From Bacillus sp. V59.32b (GTDB taxonomy: Bacteria; Bacillota; Bacilli; Bacillales; DSM-1321), in NCBI RefSeq assembly GCF_003429085.1, contig NZ_QVTC01000029.1:1-64000 (forward strand): a stretch of 64,000 bases of DNA, given 5' to 3'. Each line of letters opens with the position of its first letter. Position 1 is the first letter of the stretch. The notes below the pieces were generated by a model. The model was not told where the DNA came from, did not search any database, and worked only from the letters and a program-made list of their open reading frames with translations. Both the position numbers and the translations under genes were made by a program. This document shows, piece after piece, positions 1-8,549 of the stretch.

Positions 1-144
1 ATGGTCATGGAATCTACTCGCTTTCCGCGGACGAACTGGCAAGCCTCCTCACTCGTACCTCACTGCGGGGTCTTGCCAGCCCGTTTTTCCGCAGGAGTCT
101 CGCAGATTCCCTTCCCAATAACAACATTATCGTTTAACAGAGCC
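1..144 (+). mobile_element. Partial, internally deleted MITE copy
   Basis: This is the right part of the same element that is complete at 46441-46675. It ends at 144 with TTTAACAGAGCC, the reverse complement of the family end GGCTCTGTTAAA. Its left end, about 31 bp in the complete copy, lies before the window. Against the complete copy it lacks about 60 bp, corresponding to the segment from GCAGGA to CGAGGA, which includes the GAAAATGC/GCATTTTC hairpin. The short direct repeat AGGA at both edges suggests deletion by slippage. It sits inside the 3' end of the proline dehydrogenase gene. Confidence 0.85.
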
Positions 145-946
145 TTTTAATTAAATCCGGTCTTGCTCCATCAAGCATTTCAACTTCCACTGTAGAATGT
201 GCTAAATAGCCTCGCTCGATGATTTGCCCAAGAAGCTTTTCATCGTGGGTCGCGATCGAAATAGGCTGATTTTCAGCTATGCTTTCTGCAATAAATTGAA
301 GATAACGATTGTCCAGTTCTTCTGAGCGTGGGATCATAATATCCAGTGGCTCCTGGTAGGCTCCCTTCACAATTCTAATTTTCCCTGGATAGTGGAACAA
401 TTCATGGAGATCATCTAAAGAACGCTTTAAATGCACCTGTAAAGTAATCCCGACATTGTCATAAGAAGAAGCAACCTGCTTATAAATATCTAATATCGGT
501 TCGGTCTTTTCTGATTCCTCCATGCTGATCATGAGATTTAAATGATTCCGTTTGGCTTCATGCGCCATTTCCTCTATATGTTTTAAAGCTAATTCCCGAT
601 CAATCGACATTCCAATATGAGATAAATCGAATGACACTGTGGATTGAATGCCTTCTTTGCCTAACTCCCTTATCAAGGAAATAAATTCTTCTTTCGAGGC
701 GATGCACTCCTCTTTGGACCTGGTGTTTTCTCCTATGTATTCTATGGAAACAAAATAATCTTTTTCGATAAGCTCCTTTACTTTATTGATTCCTTCCTGC
801 CTCTTCTCCCCCGATACAAACCGTTTTGCGGCACGCATAAATAATGGATATAACTCCGGAGATTCCTGAATGTATTTTTTAATATCTTCATTTCTGGCAA
901 CCGATTTTAGCGCTTTCGAAAACCTGGTTTCATCTTTGGAAAACAC
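134..946 (-). pseudogene. putB: Proline dehydrogenase, C-terminus lost to MITE insertion
   Basis: This FAD-dependent enzyme would oxidise L-proline to pyrroline-5-carboxylate at the membrane. The TIM-barrel motifs are clear: RIVKGAYQEP near residue 190, SIATHDEKLL near 230 and VEMLDGARPDL near 255, matching the order in B. subtilis PutB (about 300 aa). The frame stays native to about residue 266, then runs into the inserted element, which supplies the last residues and the stop. The missing 35-40 residues normally hold the conserved YxRRLAE helix whose arginines bind proline, so the product is probably inactive unless the lost exon is recovered beyond the window start. The start is a GTG preceded by AAGGGGG. 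A transcript from it would run into the element. Confidence 0.85.
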
Positions 947-1013
947 AAATTTCCAACCCCCTTCATGAATTATCTAATAATTCTAACATAAGAGAAGCTC
1001 GCACTGTTTTAAT

Positions 1014-1634
1014 TTAAAATTGTTTTAACAACGATGAGCCGATATAGATAGCTGTACCCCACATCACAATCGCTGAAATCTTATTTAAAACGGTTAAAAA
1101 CCGTCCGGACTTATCCAGTTTTCCGGTTAGTCTGCCCGCAATCCCTAAACCAAAGAACCAAATCCATGAAACAACTATGCAGGCACAAGCAAAGGCGAGC
1201 TTTTCTGCTCCGGCATAAGCTAATGAACTTGTTCCGATGACACCAACTGTATCGAGAATAGCATGAGGGTTAAGTAATGATACAGACATGGCAAAAACAA
1301 TTTGCTTTTTAGGTGAAAGCATCTCGTTTGTCTGCTGCTGTTCACTAGCAGGCTTGCTTCTCCATATAACAAACCCCATATAAATTAAGAAGATAATACC
1401 GGCCGTCATCAGAATTGTTTTTAGCCAAAAAGAGCCTAGCACAAGGACTGATACTCCGAGAACGGCCAACGAAATTAAAAAAGTATCACAGATCGACGCT
1501 GTAATAATAACTGGCAGGGTCTTTAAAAATTTTAGCTGTGTCGCCCCTTGATTGAATATAAAAACATTTTGTACCCCTAACGGGAGAATGAGCCCAAATG
1601 CTAAAATGGCTCCATGAAGAATGGCTTCGAACAT
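1014..1634 (-). CDS. LysE/ArgO-family amino acid exporter, YisU-like
   Basis: This is a 206-aa inner membrane protein with about six hydrophobic segments, of the LysE/RhtB/ArgO superfamily that exports basic or other amino acids. It begins with LILPLGVQNVFIFNQG, the conserved first-helix motif with G-Q-N, and has SLLNPHAILDTVG in the middle, equivalent to the family's LNPHA/Y-D motif. The ATG is preceded by AGGAGGC. It is divergent from the MocR regulator at 1761, the arrangement of B. subtilis yisU-yisV, so the regulator probably controls it. The substrate cannot be read from sequence. Confidence 0.85.
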   Translation of the reverse strand: MFEAILHGAILAFGLILPLGVQNVFIFNQGATQLKFLKTLPVIITASICDTFLISLAVLGVSVLVLGSFWLKTILMTAGIIFLIYMGFVIWRSKPASEQQQTNEMLSPKKQIVFAMSVSLLNPHAILDTVGVIGTSSLAYAGAEKLAFACACIVVSWIWFFGLGIAGRLTGKLDKSGRFLTVLNKISAIVMWGTAIYIGSSLLKQF

Positions 1635-1654
1635 GTTTACGCCTCCTGATTGTT

Positions 1655-1726
1655 GATTGGTTCCATTTTAGTGGATAAATTTGATTACGTCTCCAACCAA
1701 TTGGATGGAAGTTATCCCAACCAATC
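1655..1726. promoter_or_regulatory. Candidate MocR operator repeats between lysE-like gene and regulator
   Basis: Three copies of ATTGGTT/AACCAAT lie in the divergent intergenic region: GATTGGTT at 1655-1662, AACCAAT at 1695-1701 and AACCAATC at 1719-1726. The last two are direct repeats 24 bp apart, about two helical turns, which fits the long footprints of MocR dimers. A TATAAT sits at 1730-1735 just after the last repeat. Assignment as operator is inference. Confidence 0.5.
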
Positions 1727-1760
1727 TATTATAATAAAAGAAAATGCAAGGAGTCATAAC

Positions 1761-3209
1761 ATGCCAAAAGAAGAATGGGTTCCCCGCAGATCTTCATCAG
1801 TTTCTCTGCACCAACAAATTTATGAATATATGAAAACGAAAATCATGAACGGTGAATGGACGGTCGGAATGAAGATCCCCACGCAACGGGCTCTTGCCGA
1901 TACATTTAAAGTGAATCGGAGCACCGTTGTTTTTGCTCTGGATGAATTAGCCGCGGATGGATTGATTGAATCAAAGGTTGGACAAGGGACACGTGTTGTC
2001 AACAATACTTGGAGCCTGATTGCCGCCGTTCCACCGCCCGATTGGAACAGCTATGTCAAGTCTGGCAGCTATCAGCCTAATATCAAAATCATCCAGGAAA
2101 TTAATGAAGCGGAGAAAAATCCTGACTTCATTCGTCTTGGCACCGGTGAGCTGTCACCGGAATTGCTGCCAGTAGCAAAGATGAAGGAAATATTCCAAGC
2201 AAACTCGGCACGCAGCTTTTCCCTCGGATATTCAGAACCAAAAGGCAATCTGTACTTACGAGAAATGATAAGCGAGCATCTAAAGACAAAAGGAATCAAG
2301 ACTTCTCCTTCATCGATTTTAATTGTTTCAGGGGGACTGCAGGCATTGCATTTAATATCCCTTGGTTTGTTACACCGCGGTTCCACCGTTTTCCTTGAAA
2401 CACCCTCGTACCTGAATTCGGTTCATGTGTTTCAATCAGCGGGTATGAATTTATTAGGAATCCCGCTAAATGAAGAAGGAATTATAACCGATTCAATCGG
2501 CCGCTTAAAAAGGCAGCACAACGGAGCTTTATTATATACGATTCCTTCTTTTCATAACCCAACAGGTATTTTAATGTCTGAAGGAAGACGAAAGGAACTG
2601 CTGAATGTTTGCAAGCAAGAAAGGCTGCCCATTATCGAGGATGATGTGTACGGGGACTTGTGGTTTGAAAGTCCGCCGCCCGCTCCTTTAAAAGCCATCG
2701 ATGACCAGGGGCTTGTCTTGCATATTGGCAGCATGTCCAAAACATTGGGCCCCGGCTTGCGGATTGGGTGGATCACCGGACCCGAACCTGTAATAAACCG
2801 GTTAGCAGATATTAAAATGCAGACAGATTACGGCTCTAGTACTCTGTCACAATATGCAGTCGCCGAATGGCTTTCAAATGGTTTTTATGAGGAATATTTG
2901 ATAGAAATAAGAGCTGAATTGAAGTTCCGCAGAGATTACACTCTTGACCTGCTGAATAAATATTTTAGAGATTTAGCAAGCTGGAATATCCCCGAAGGCG
3001 GCTTTTATATTTGGCTTCGTTTAAGGCAAGAAGTGTCGATTCCAAAGCTTTTTGAAAATGCCTTAAAAGAAGGGATTTTGCTTAATCCAGGAAATGTGTA
3101 TGACCGCAACGACGGGCAGCATCTCCGTCTGTCGTATTCGTATGCCTCATTGCCGGACTTGGAAAAAGGGTTGATGCGGCTTGCGGAACTTATTTATGAA
3201 TACAAATGA
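1761..3209 (+). CDS. MocR-type GntR/aminotransferase regulator, YisV-like
   Basis: This 482-aa regulator has an N-terminal GntR winged helix (about residues 10-80, with GEWTVGMKIPTQRALAD and the NRSTVVFALDEL recognition helix) joined to a fold-type I aminotransferase-like domain that binds PLP. The PLP lysine is in SMSKTLGPGLRIGW. PSFHNPTG and DDVYGDLWF are also typical. An in-frame extension reaches 1650, but the ATG at 1761 with AAGGAG 8 bp upstream is the better start and matches where the DNA-binding domain begins. It is divergent from the LysE-like exporter and probably activates it in response to an amino acid or PLP-linked ligand. A strong terminator follows. Confidence 0.9.
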   Translation: MPKEEWVPRRSSSVSLHQQIYEYMKTKIMNGEWTVGMKIPTQRALADTFKVNRSTVVFALDELAADGLIESKVGQGTRVVNNTWSLIAAVPPPDWNSYVKSGSYQPNIKIIQEINEAEKNPDFIRLGTGELSPELLPVAKMKEIFQANSARSFSLGYSEPKGNLYLREMISEHLKTKGIKTSPSSILIVSGGLQALHLISLGLLHRGSTVFLETPSYLNSVHVFQSAGMNLLGIPLNEEGIITDSIGRLKRQHNGALLYTIPSFHNPTGILMSEGRRKELLNVCKQERLPIIEDDVYGDLWFESPPPAPLKAIDDQGLVLHIGSMSKTLGPGLRIGWITGPEPVINRLADIKMQTDYGSSTLSQYAVAEWLSNGFYEEYLIEIRAELKFRRDYTLDLLNKYFRDLASWNIPEGGFYIWLRLRQEVSIPKLFENALKEGILLNPGNVYDRNDGQHLRLSYSYASLPDLEKGLMRLAELIYEYK

Positions 3210-3236
3210 CTCCTATCCTTTTTTGGGATAGGAGTC
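3208..3236. terminator. Bidirectional terminator between convergent genes
   Basis: A perfect 11-bp stem GACTCCTATCC / GGATAGGAGTC encloses a T-rich loop. It overlaps the stop codon of the MocR gene and lies just beyond the stop of the DUF4179 gene. Confidence 0.75.
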
Positions 3237-3251
3237 AAGTCCGGAAAACGA

Positions 3252-4676
3252 TCACTTGTTATCCCGCTTAGGGAGGTGAATCGTAACAGGTTCCAAATCT
3301 TTTACAACTACATTTAAGTGATTAAAATCAAAGCGCAGCATTGTTTCCTCTAATCTAAAGTCTTCAATTTTTTCTTCTCCGTTTAAGTTGAATTCAGATT
3401 GGAAGTGAAATGTCTTTTTATCCAATAGTGTTACTTTGTTTGATGTAATACCGTGATTTTCTGGAGGAAATGGATTTTCTTCATTAATCAAATCCAGATA
3501 ATTTTTATCTATTAACGTAAAGGCACCTGACAGATTATCGTTCATTATATCAAAACTATGCTTCGACATTTTAGCGGACAGTCCCTGAAGTTGATAATCA
3601 AGAATCAGCTTGTTTCCTTTTTGTATGATCTTATTTACTTTAATTCCGTGGTTCGTCCGCTTGCTCTTTAAATCGAAGGAGCTGACATCCAGGAGCTGTT
3701 CCTCTGTGGAATCCATAATGCTGACTGATGGATAAAAGATAATGGATGTAACATCATTATCAATCTTATCAATCATTCTTCTTGAAGTTACATGATAGCC
3801 ATCCGTTTCTTTGGCTTCTGCATAATTTGTCGCATTGTCAAGATACAATATACGCCCATTACTATCCTTCGCTTTTCCGATATGGATATGATCTTGTTCA
3901 TAATCCGAAACCACCTCATAAACGACGGATGAAGATGCCTGGGCCGTGATCAATTCCTTGAATTTCAGCTCGATTCCATCTGCCGGATAAGATTTTGATT
4001 GATTGATTGCTAATGTGCTGTATTTCTTTTGTTTGATTGGAATGTCAAAATTCCAATCGCCTTTTGATCCATTAATAGAGTGAATCGTTACCGGAAGTGT
4101 GAAATCTTCTTTGATCGTTTCATAAGGGTATAACATGGTCCATTTGAAATCATAGCCGTTGCCTGTTTTCCTCACTTCTTCAGAACCACTTAACCAGGGA
4201 TCATTGTCCCCTTTATTGTGCTCAAAGTTCTTATCAAAGTTGACCTCATCTTCCCCATTCATCTTCCAATTTACATCCCCGCTCACATGGCCCGTGACTG
4301 ACACGATATTCCCATCAAAGTAGGCGCTCGTCAATTTGACAGTTACGCCATTTTTAGTGACTGATTGATTCAGCTCCGTGACCAGGCTTTGTTTCGCCAG
4401 ACTGTATCCCATCGAATCGCCAAACTCCCGGTATAGATCCCCGATAAACGGCGCTTCGGCCAATACCTGATTCATTTTCGGACTCACAAATCCCGAGCCG
4501 AACGTAATTCCAACAAGAGAAGCAGCAGCTATAGAGCCGAAGAGCATTTTTCTTCTCCTTGAAAAAGGCTGAGGTTTCTCATCAGCTTTTTTCATTCCTT
4601 TATGGATAGCATCAAACACTTCATCTGTAGGCACATCGATTTTATCAATGACGGATTTGACTAACTTTTTATCCAT
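3252..4676 (-). CDS. DUF4179 membrane protein, probable anti-sigma partner
   Basis: This 474-aa protein has a cytoplasmic N-terminus of about 40 residues, one membrane segment near residues 46-66 (LFGSIAAASLVGITFGSG), and a large extracytoplasmic domain. The post-membrane segment with LAEAPFIGDLYREFGDSMGY is the DUF4179 signature. In Bacilli this family is encoded directly after ECF sigma factors and is thought to hold them at the membrane. Its ATG overlaps the sigma gene stop by 8 bp, indicating translational coupling. Because the sigma gene upstream is frameshifted, expression of this gene may also be affected. Confidence 0.8.
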   Translation of the reverse strand: MDKKLVKSVIDKIDVPTDEVFDAIHKGMKKADEKPQPFSRRRKMLFGSIAAASLVGITFGSGFVSPKMNQVLAEAPFIGDLYREFGDSMGYSLAKQSLVTELNQSVTKNGVTVKLTSAYFDGNIVSVTGHVSGDVNWKMNGEDEVNFDKNFEHNKGDNDPWLSGSEEVRKTGNGYDFKWTMLYPYETIKEDFTLPVTIHSINGSKGDWNFDIPIKQKKYSTLAINQSKSYPADGIELKFKELITAQASSSVVYEVVSDYEQDHIHIGKAKDSNGRILYLDNATNYAEAKETDGYHVTSRRMIDKIDNDVTSIIFYPSVSIMDSTEEQLLDVSSFDLKSKRTNHGIKVNKIIQKGNKLILDYQLQGLSAKMSKHSFDIMNDNLSGAFTLIDKNYLDLINEENPFPPENHGITSNKVTLLDKKTFHFQSEFNLNGEEKIEDFRLEETMLRFDFNHLNVVVKDLEPVTIHLPKRDNK

Positions 4677-5201
4677 AGTTCATCTCCCCTTTAAAAACTT
4701 TTTTTAAAGCTTCCTTTCCTCTGCTTAAATACGTTTTCACTGTTCCTTCCGGGATCTCCATCATTTCACTAATTGTTTTAATGGAATAGTCGTAATAGTA
4801 AAAGAGAATGATTGCTGTCTGGTAACCCTCTTTCAGCTGGCCGATTGCTTCTAATAACATCATAGAATCGATATGTACGTAATCACTGTTTGACATCATG
4901 TTATACATAATATCTTCTGTTAACGGCACAACATTTTTCTTTTTTCAATAACTTGGCCCGAACAACGAATGATGATTTTCGTAAACCATGTCATGAAATA
5001 CTCCGGATTCTTTAAGGTGTGGATTGAAACCAAAGCCTGATAGGTTGCTTCTTGAACAATATCCAGGGCATCTTCTTTATTCCGGACATATAAAAAAGCC
5101 GTGCGGTACATTTGTTCATGATGTTTCATAATTAATTGTTCAAAAGCTTTTTTATTTCCCTTGATCGCTTTTTGAATTAATTTATGATTTGGACCTTTCA
5201 T
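4669..5201 (-). pseudogene. ECF sigma factor, split by a frameshift
   Basis: An ECF-type sigma-70 factor is present in two frames. The first part (from ATG 5201, with AAGGGAG upstream) carries region 2: KKAFEQLIMKHHEQMYRTAF, then EDALDIVQEATYQAL and YFMTWFTKIII. The second carries region 4: LLEAIGQLKEGYQTAIILFY and IPEGTVKTYLSRGKEALKK. The switch lies in A-rich runs (complement of 4934-4946). Adding one A restores the frame as RKNVVPLTED and gives a protein of about 177 aa. This may be a real inactivating mutation, phase variation, polymerase slippage or a sequencing error. The upstream strand has TGAAAC (complement of 5248-5253), a typical ECF -35, but no clear CGT -10 at 16-17 bp. Confidence 0.8.
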
Positions 5202-5219
5202 CTTTTCAACTCCCTTCAA

Positions 5220-5594
5220 ACAATTAGTGATGAAATCTTAGGAAAAAGTTTCAAAAATATATAATCAATGATATATAAGGAGTTTGTAACCGACTGACTA
5301 TGATTTTACAGCCAGTCCCAGTTTTATAGATAAAATTTCCTATTTTTCATAAAAATCCTAGTTATCATTTAACATATAAAATAATTGTCCGATAATAATT
5401 TAGTAAGGTATGATATTTTTACGCTAAGTTTACAACTTTTTAAATGGTTATTAAAAACTATTAAGTAAAATCATAGTCGTACCCATAGTTGTCCGGGCTT
5501 GTATACACTCTGGTTTCAGATTTATAAAATAGTGAGTTTGTGGCTAAGATAACAAGCTCGGTCAACGACTAAAAAAACTGCAATTACAGCATAT
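5220..5594. other. AT-rich intergenic region without a gene
   Basis: No supported reading frame is present. The part next to the sigma gene probably holds its promoter, with the TGAAAC-like -35 noted above. The rest is AT-rich and shows nothing I can name. Confidence 0.5.
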
Positions 5595-5631
5595 AAAAAA
5601 GCCAAAGAAAGATTATTTTCTTTGGCTTTTT
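5595..5631. terminator. Rho-independent terminator after MOSC gene
   Basis: AAAAAGCCAAAGAAA pairs with TTTCTTTGGCTTTTT around a six-base loop. It lies downstream of the MOSC gene on the minus strand and has T/A tracts on both sides. Confidence 0.85.
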
Positions 5632-5676
5632 AATTTTTCTTTGAGGACCTGAAGGTTGCATTTAAATAGAGCCCTA

Positions 5677-6402
5677 TTAGATTAAAACAATTTCATCACC
5701 TGTATGAACTTCACCTGTTTGTACGACCGTCGCATACACACCAAAATAATTATTGCGTTCTCTCACTACTGTTTTTAGAAGGGTCTTTTCCATTTCCATT
5801 GTGTCAGGATGGATATTGATAATATTGCATCTTTCGCAATGTCTTTTGATTTCAAGAATAACGTCCCCGATTTTTATTTGTTTTCCGAACAGGGTGTCTT
5901 CTAAAAAAGGGGTGTCATCATGTAATGAAATAACCAGGTTTGGCCGAAAACGCCGAAAATCGACTTGCTTTCCCCACATTTCTTCTAACTTTCTTAGCGA
6001 AGCCTCATTGACTAGTAATATATGCTCTTCTTCAATTGCCCCAATTGGCACATGACCGGGAGAGAATACTTTTTGATAGATGTGGGATTGGCCGGATAAA
6101 GTTTTCATTTCTTCCAAACATTCATCATCGTCCCAATAGAACTCCCTTCCGTCCGGGGCAGCAATCTTAACGCGCGGGAACTGATCATCTTTTTCTTCCC
6201 CTTCAAATTGCGCTTTATAAGCCAGCATTTCCGGAATGTACGTTGCCATCAAGTATTTTTTGCGCCTCGCTTCATCTATAAACACATGGCTTCTGTCTCC
6301 ATATAACCCATAATCCTGAACCTTGCTTTTGGCAACACTCTCGCCATGAAACGATTTAACAGGGTAACGATAGATTTCTTTTATTAGGCCTATAGAGTCC
6401 AC
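5677..6402 (-). CDS. MOSC domain-containing protein
   Basis: The N-terminal beta-barrel motif IKEIYRYPVKSFHGE at the start and the MOSC domain from about residue 110 mark this as a relative of the molybdenum cofactor sulfurase C-terminal family. Conserved cysteines are present in RHCERCNIINI, and RRFRPNLVI is typical. MOSC proteins transfer or carry sulfur linked to the molybdenum cofactor, or act in amidoxime-type reductions, but the substrate here is unknown. The GTG at 6402 (VDSIGLIKEIYRYP) is preferred over an upstream TTG at 6435 because GAAAGG lies about 10 bp upstream and homology begins there. Confidence 0.85.
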   Translation of the reverse strand: MDSIGLIKEIYRYPVKSFHGESVAKSKVQDYGLYGDRSHVFIDEARRKKYLMATYIPEMLAYKAQFEGEEKDDQFPRVKIAAPDGREFYWDDDECLEEMKTLSGQSHIYQKVFSPGHVPIGAIEEEHILLVNEASLRKLEEMWGKQVDFRRFRPNLVISLHDDTPFLEDTLFGKQIKIGDVILEIKRHCERCNIINIHPDTMEMEKTLLKTVVRERNNYFGVYATVVQTGEVHTGDEIVLI

Positions 6403-6578
6403 TGAGCACCAACCTTTCAGATTGTTTGTATACAATTACTATAACAAAACTAGGGAACTATGACTTTTTTAATAAACCCTTCATCAAACTGGCACTATTA
6501 TTTATTTCATATCTGGCACTTATCTTAATACCAGTTTTCAAATATAATGAAGCCATTCTATTTTAGGGGGAATGAATA

Positions 6579-6977
6579 TTGAATATTTCATACAAAACAA
6601 CCACAGAAATCAGATCAGAGGATCTTTCAAGAGTGTTTAAAGCTTCAGGGATTAGACGGTCATTTGATGACTTGCCTCGGCTTCAACGGATGATCGACAA
6701 TGCGGATATCATTATCAGTGCCTGGGATGATGGGAAGTTGATTGGAATTACCAGGGCGATAACCGATTATTGCTATTGTTGTTATCTATCAGACTTGGCA
6801 GTGGACAGTGAATATCAGAATGAGGGGATTGGCAAAGAATTAGTTCGATTGCTGCAAGAGCAGCTCGGTGAAGAAGTAACTTTGTTGCTGTTGGCTTCCC
6901 CTGTTGCCATGGAGTACTACCCCCGTATCGGATTTGAAACAGTTGATAATGGATTTAAAATCACACGCAAGCGGTGA
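6579..6977 (+). CDS. GNAT-family N-acetyltransferase
   Basis: This 132-aa protein carries the acetyl-CoA binding motif of the GNAT fold: LSDLAVDSEYQNEGIGKELV, with Q-x-x-G-x-G at about residues 78-83, and ends with the EYYPRIGFE strand. It acetylates an unknown amine. The start is TTG at 6579, with AGGGGG 8 bp upstream. A nearby ATG at 6572 is out of frame. Confidence 0.85.
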   Translation: MNISYKTTTEIRSEDLSRVFKASGIRRSFDDLPRLQRMIDNADIIISAWDDGKLIGITRAITDYCYCCYLSDLAVDSEYQNEGIGKELVRLLQEQLGEEVTLLLLASPVAMEYYPRIGFETVDNGFKITRKR

Positions 6978-7000
6978 CCCCTTATGTTCAGGGCTGGCAT

Positions 7001-7128
7001 CGAGCACAAATCTGGATAATCGAGCATAAATTTCATTTATCGAGCACAAATCTGAATATTCGAGCACAAATTTCATTTATCGAGCACAAATAAATGCGAA
7101 CAATAATTTTTCAATTTCCGAACACAAA
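7001..7128. repeat. 20-bp tandem repeat array (CGAGCACAAAT units)
   Basis: Five units of exactly 20 bp begin with CGAGCA(C/T)AAA at 7001, 7021, 7041, 7061 and 7081. Two unit types alternate: units ending like CTGGATAAT and units ending TTCATTTAT, so there is also a 40-bp period. A degenerate unit, CGAACACAAA, follows at 7119. The array lies between two convergent genes (GNAT and SDR) and has no convincing reading frame. Confidence 0.9.
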
Positions 7129-7234
7129 ATGCAGAAATTGATGAAATTTCAAACAGACATCTCTTAATTTCATAAGAAAAAGACCGCTCCTCAATTTAAC
7201 AGAGGCAGCGGCCCGTACTTCAAATTCAGTTAAG

Positions 7235-7951
7235 TTATACCAAACGTGCTCCCCCGTCGATAAGGATAACGGTTCCGGTAGAAAATCCGTTTTTCGCCAA
7301 GTAGACATAGGATTCTGCGATGTCTTCAGATGTTGCTACACGGCCAACTGGCAGCTGCTCAGCTATCCCGTTATACATAGCCTGACGTTGCTCTTGTGGC
7401 ATCCCGCCGTACATTGGCGTATCAACGATTCCAGGTGAAACAATGTTTACCCTTACAGGAGCAAGATCTACTGCAAGTCCGCGAACCAATCCTTCAAGCG
7501 CCGAGTTAATCGCCGCTAAAGTTGAAGCACCCTTAGGAGGCCGCACACCGTACACACCGGAAGTTAACGTGATGGAACCCGCTTCATTCAAAAACGGGAT
7601 AGCAGCCTTAACGGTTATGTACTGTCCCCAGAACTTGCTATCAAACGCAGCTTTTGCATCGTTAACAGGCAAGTCGCTAAATTGGCCCATCGCCCCTTCC
7701 CCTGCCGTAACGACTAAATGATCAAATTTCCCTACTTTATTGAAAAAGTCTGCCAGTTTCTCATCGCTGCGAAAATCGACTTCATAAGTTTCTACACCAT
7801 CACCAAGACTCTGTTTTGCCTCAGAAAGCTTCGATGCAGAACGGCTCGCAATAATGATTTGGGCGGATTCCTCAAGGAATGCCTTGGCTGTTGCCAATCC
7901 AATGCCGGAAGTACCCCCAACAATGACGACTCGTTTGCCTTTCAATAACAT
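7235..7951 (-). CDS. Atypical short-chain dehydrogenase/reductase
   Basis: This 238-aa Rossmann-fold protein has an N-terminal nucleotide site GGTSGIGLATA (residues 12-22), NAG-like VTAGEGAM, and PVRVNIVSPGIVDTP. The usual catalytic Tyr-x-x-x-Lys is absent: the region after LTSGVYGVRPP reads ASTLAAINSALEGLV, where Leu and Asn occupy the Tyr and Lys positions. Such sequences form an SDR subgroup whose reaction is not established, so binding or a changed mechanism is possible. The ATG at 7951 is preceded by AAAGGAGG. Confidence 0.85.
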   Translation of the reverse strand: MLLKGKRVVIVGGTSGIGLATAKAFLEESAQIIIASRSASKLSEAKQSLGDGVETYEVDFRSDEKLADFFNKVGKFDHLVVTAGEGAMGQFSDLPVNDAKAAFDSKFWGQYITVKAAIPFLNEAGSITLTSGVYGVRPPKGASTLAAINSALEGLVRGLAVDLAPVRVNIVSPGIVDTPMYGGMPQEQRQAMYNGIAEQLPVGRVATSEDIAESYVYLAKNGFSTGTVILIDGGARLV

Positions 7952-8120
7952 AGTAAAAACCTCCTTTTATATTTCTGGTGATTAGTCTATCCAATTTGCA
8001 ATACTTGAGACATCTTAGAGCAGTCTCCAGTAGACTATATTTTACTCGTGCCTTACCCATAAAGAAAATAATCTGTTCATAGACAACCAAAAAGGAGCTG
8101 CAGCACAGCTCCTAGACAAA

Positions 8121-8549
8121 TTAATAGGTATTATAAACATTCTCACATTCGGCCCCTGTTGGCTGATAAAAACAATGGAGCTTGTAACGTCCAACATGAG
8201 GCTGATTATACCAGGTAGCTGGACAATCTCCCGGCGGCCTGAAGTACCATAGAGCATATTTTGCCGGCCATATTCTCTCACCATTTACTGCCCGGCGTGC
8301 CAGCCTTCTTTCACGTTCCCTCGGCTTCTGATAAAAGTATCCTTTTTGGACAGCTTCAAAAGCGTGGGGCTGATAAATCATTTGAGGAACAGTCCGCAGC
8401 CCTTTAAAATCTGAACAATTCGCCCTTATTCGGTTTATTCCTACATTTCCGATGAGCAGCATACCCTGTTGGCCCTCTCCCTCACCCTCCGCTCTTAGCA
8501 ATCGTGCCAATAAATCAATATCGGTCTGCGTGGTTTTTACAACTGCCAT
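8121..8549 (-). CDS. cwlJ: Spore cortex-lytic enzyme CwlJ
   Basis: This is a 142-aa protein, the same length as B. subtilis CwlJ and nearly collinear with it: MAVVKTTQTDIDLLARLLRA with the catalytic Glu in RAEGEGEG, then GNVGINRIRANCSDFKGLRT, and the end CENVYNTY. CwlJ sits in the spore coat and degrades cortex peptidoglycan during Ca-DPA-triggered germination. The longer in-frame extension to 8669 is rejected because ATG 8549 has GGAGGTGG just upstream and matches the family start. The partner gene gerQ is not nearby. AATATGAT (complement of 8578-8585) resembles a sigma-E -10 element, but this is weak. Confidence 0.95.
   Translation of the reverse strand: MAVVKTTQTDIDLLARLLRAEGEGEGQQGMLLIGNVGINRIRANCSDFKGLRTVPQMIYQPHAFEAVQKGYFYQKPRERERRLARRAVNGERIWPAKYALWYFRPPGDCPATWYNQPHVGRYKLHCFYQPTGAECENVYNTY

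Noticed and set aside
4669-4929. Independent 86-aa sigma-like regulator
   Set aside because: It contains only region 4 and follows region 2 in another frame. It is better explained as one split ECF sigma gene.
7001-7128. CRISPR array
   Set aside because: Units are contiguous 20-mers without separate unique spacers, and no cas gene is near.
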